Origin: Treponema sp.
GTDB lineage: Bacteria; Spirochaetota; Spirochaetia; Treponematales; Treponemataceae
Length of the DNA stretch: 7,126 nucleotides
NCBI GenBank assembly: GCA_003455655.1
Contig: DMQP01000098.1
Span: forward strand, 1-7,126
Direction of reading: 5' to 3'
This document shows, piece after piece, positions 5,581-7,126 of the stretch. The notes beneath the pieces are model-generated. The model searched no databases and had not been told where the DNA came from. It saw nothing but the letters and a program-made list of their open reading frames with translations. Positions within the stretch are counted from its first letter, which is position 1. Each line of letters begins with the position of its first letter. The position numbers and the translations under genes were made by a program.

Positions 5581-7122
5581 TTACACCCGTTTCCATGTTG
5601 GTCCACTTGGTGTGTCGATTATGGTTATGCCCCTCTGTGTAAGTTGATCACGAATTGCATCTGCACGGGCAAAATCTTTTGCTTTTTTGGCTTCAGTGCG
5701 CTCTTTTACCAAAGCATCAATTTCTGCTGCTTCCGGGTCATCAGAATGATCATTGGCTTTAGCTTCTTTAGCTGCTTCTGCTACCATTTGCTGCTGAACT
5801 TTTTGTGCACTTTCCAAAAGACGCAAACCTATAACACTGTCCATGCGGTCTATAAGATCAAGCGCTTCTTTGGGGTCAAGGGATGCGTCTTTAATTACTT
5901 TAGAAATAGTGCTTAAAGCAACCGGAGTCATAAGGTCGTTTTCCAAAGCAGCTTTAAAGGCATCGAGGTACTTATTTGCAGAGTCGCTTAAAGCAGAACG
6001 ATTATCTGCTTCGCCTTTTGCGTATGTTTTTCCTGCCGAAAGTGAAAGACCACCTTTTTGCGCAAGTTTTACAATTTTTTGAATTAAGGCAGCACGGCCA
6101 CTTTTTGCTCCTTCAAGAGCATCAAGCGAAAAGACTAACTGTTTGCGGTAATGTCCATTCAGTAAGAAAAAGCGATAGTCTAAGGGTTCAAAGCCTTTGC
6201 TCTTTAAAGAAAAGCCTTTTTCTGGAGGAAGGTCTGTCTGCAGGGTAATAAAGTGTCCTGTAGACTTACTCATTTTTCCCCCTTCAAGAATAAGGAACTC
6301 ATTATGAAGCCAGTAGTTAACCCATTTTTTGCCAGTAGCACCTTCACTTTGGGCAATTTCATTAGTGTGGTGAATAGGCACATGGTCAATTCCGCCTGTA
6401 TGAATATCAAAGTGTTCGCCCAAATACTTCATACTCATTGCAGAACACTCTATGTGCCAACCAGGATAACCTCTTCCCCAGGGTGAATCCCAAGTCAATG
6501 CTTGGTTTTCGAACTTACTCTTCGTAAACCACAAAACAAAGTCGTGGGGATTGCGTTTATTTTCATCAACAACAACGACCGCTCTCTTTCCTGCTCCCGC
6601 CTTTAGTTCATCAAGATTAAGCTGAGCCAAATCGCCATAATGTTCGTAAGTAGTAACATCGTAATACAAGTTACCACCAGCCATATAGGTATGACCGTTA
6701 GCTTCAATGCGTTTAATAAGTTCTATCATGTCTTGAACATGATCGGTTGCCTTACAAACCACATCTGGACGAATTATATTGAGCGCATCCATATCAGCAA
6801 AAAAAGCGTCAGTATAAAACTGTGCTACTTCCAAAACAGACTGATGTCTTTCTTGCGCCGTTTTAAGCATTTTATCATCACCGTCATCGGCATCTCCCGT
6901 AAGGTGACCAATGTCAGTTATGTTCATAACATGCTTTTTGTCGTATCCCAAAAAAGTAAGAGTTCGGTCTAGTGTATCCAAAAAAACATACGCTCGCAAA
7001 TTACCTATATGAGCATAATTGTAAACGGTAGGACCGCAGCCGTAGAATCCCACATAGCCGGGAGTAATGGGAACAAATTCCTGCATGGTGCGTCCCATGG
7101 TATTGTATAGTCGTAATGCCAT
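5581..7122 (-). CDS. cysS: Cysteine--tRNA ligase
   Basis: Class I aminoacyl-tRNA synthetase that charges tRNA-Cys with cysteine in the cytoplasm. It is complete at 513 residues. It carries the GCGPTVY motif with zinc-ligand Cys29, the HIGH-type signature HIGN (38-41), the second zinc cysteine in GWHIECSAMS (Cys226), the HHTNE ligands (His251, Glu255) and KMSKS (283-287). A DALR-type helical anticodon-binding region follows (about 375-440), then the usual C-terminal arm ending in a ..RADAIRDQL.. helix and GPTWKRV. An acidic, Ala-rich stretch around 455-480 precedes that arm. The ATG at 7122 gives the family's normal N terminus (MALRLYNT). Only 4 bases remain upstream, so its ribosome binding site and promoter lie outside the window. 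It is the first visible gene of the - strand cluster. Confidence 0.97.
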   Translation of the reverse strand: MALRLYNTMGRTMQEFVPITPGYVGFYGCGPTVYNYAHIGNLRAYVFLDTLDRTLTFLGYDKKHVMNITDIGHLTGDADDGDDKMLKTAQERHQSVLEVAQFYTDAFFADMDALNIIRPDVVCKATDHVQDMIELIKRIEANGHTYMAGGNLYYDVTTYEHYGDLAQLNLDELKAGAGKRAVVVVDENKRNPHDFVLWFTKSKFENQALTWDSPWGRGYPGWHIECSAMSMKYLGEHFDIHTGGIDHVPIHHTNEIAQSEGATGKKWVNYWLHNEFLILEGGKMSKSTGHFITLQTDLPPEKGFSLKSKGFEPLDYRFFLLNGHYRKQLVFSLDALEGAKSGRAALIQKIVKLAQKGGLSLSAGKTYAKGEADNRSALSDSANKYLDAFKAALENDLMTPVALSTISKVIKDASLDPKEALDLIDRMDSVIGLRLLESAQKVQQQMVAEAAKEAKANDHSDDPEAAEIDALVKERTEAKKAKDFARADAIRDQLTQRGITIIDTPSGPTWKRV

Positions 7123-7126
7123 TTTA

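Noticed and set aside
5545..5600. ECF-type autoregulatory promoter ahead of the sigma gene (GGAAAC at 5594-5589)
   Set aside because: No matching -10 box at the expected 16-17 bp spacing, so the hexamer alone is not evidence.
5644..6972. Several + strand open frames of 77-110 codons opposite cysS
   Set aside because: All are antisense to an unambiguous full-length cysS and their products look random.
1..7126. CRISPR arrays, tRNA or rRNA genes, insertion sequences
   Set aside because: No regularly spaced repeats, no tRNA T-loop signature, no rRNA-like stretch and no transposase were seen.

Overview
The window looks like a piece of a Treponema chromosome, probably one of the host-associated, polysaccharide-using species of low to medium GC. 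Three things suggest this. The order cysS, ECF sigma factor, hypothetical protein matches what I remember of the Treponema pallidum TP0091-TP0093 neighbourhood. The UMP kinase is the short, divergent type. Two genes encode lipoproteins, which are plentiful in spirochaetes. The genus is an inference from memory; no search was run.

Layout. Positions 1-247 contain no convincing gene. A GC-rich tract (56 of 90 bases G or C at 61-150) with direct and nested inverted repeats is followed by an AT-rich promoter region (21 of 70 bases G or C at 171-240). The only gene on the + strand follows (248-1258): a single-domain GH5 endoglucanase-type lipoprotein. It converges on a six-gene cluster on the - strand, with only 6 bp between the two stop codons.

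The - strand cluster, in transcription order from the right edge, is: cysS (7122-5581), an ECF sigma factor (5544-4993, GTG start), a zinc-finger (ZAS/zf-HC2) transmembrane anti-sigma factor (5009-4278), a membrane-anchored protein with two IPT/TIG domains and a transglutaminase-like domain (4281-2599, TTG start), an archaeal-type UMP kinase (2580-1849), and a GH73-like glucosaminidase lipoprotein (1849-1265). Sigma and anti-sigma overlap by 17 bp, anti-sigma and IPT/transglutaminase by 4 bp, and UMP kinase and glucosaminidase by 1 bp (TAATG). The cysS-sigma gap is 36 bp and the transglutaminase-pyrH gap 18 bp. The whole set could therefore be one transcript.

How it may work together. The sigma/anti-sigma pair is a classical membrane-to-nucleus-of-transcription switch. 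The third gene places a large, presumably periplasmic sensor-like protein in the same translationally coupled block. Its transglutaminase fold keeps the catalytic His and Asp, but the nucleophilic Cys position is Ala424, so it is probably a binding or sensing domain rather than an enzyme. A cell-wall hydrolase-like lipoprotein at the end of the cluster fits an envelope theme. The most interesting candidate here is this sigma / anti-sigma / IPT-pseudotransglutaminase triad as an envelope-sensing module. That function is a hypothesis drawn from gene order and domain content.
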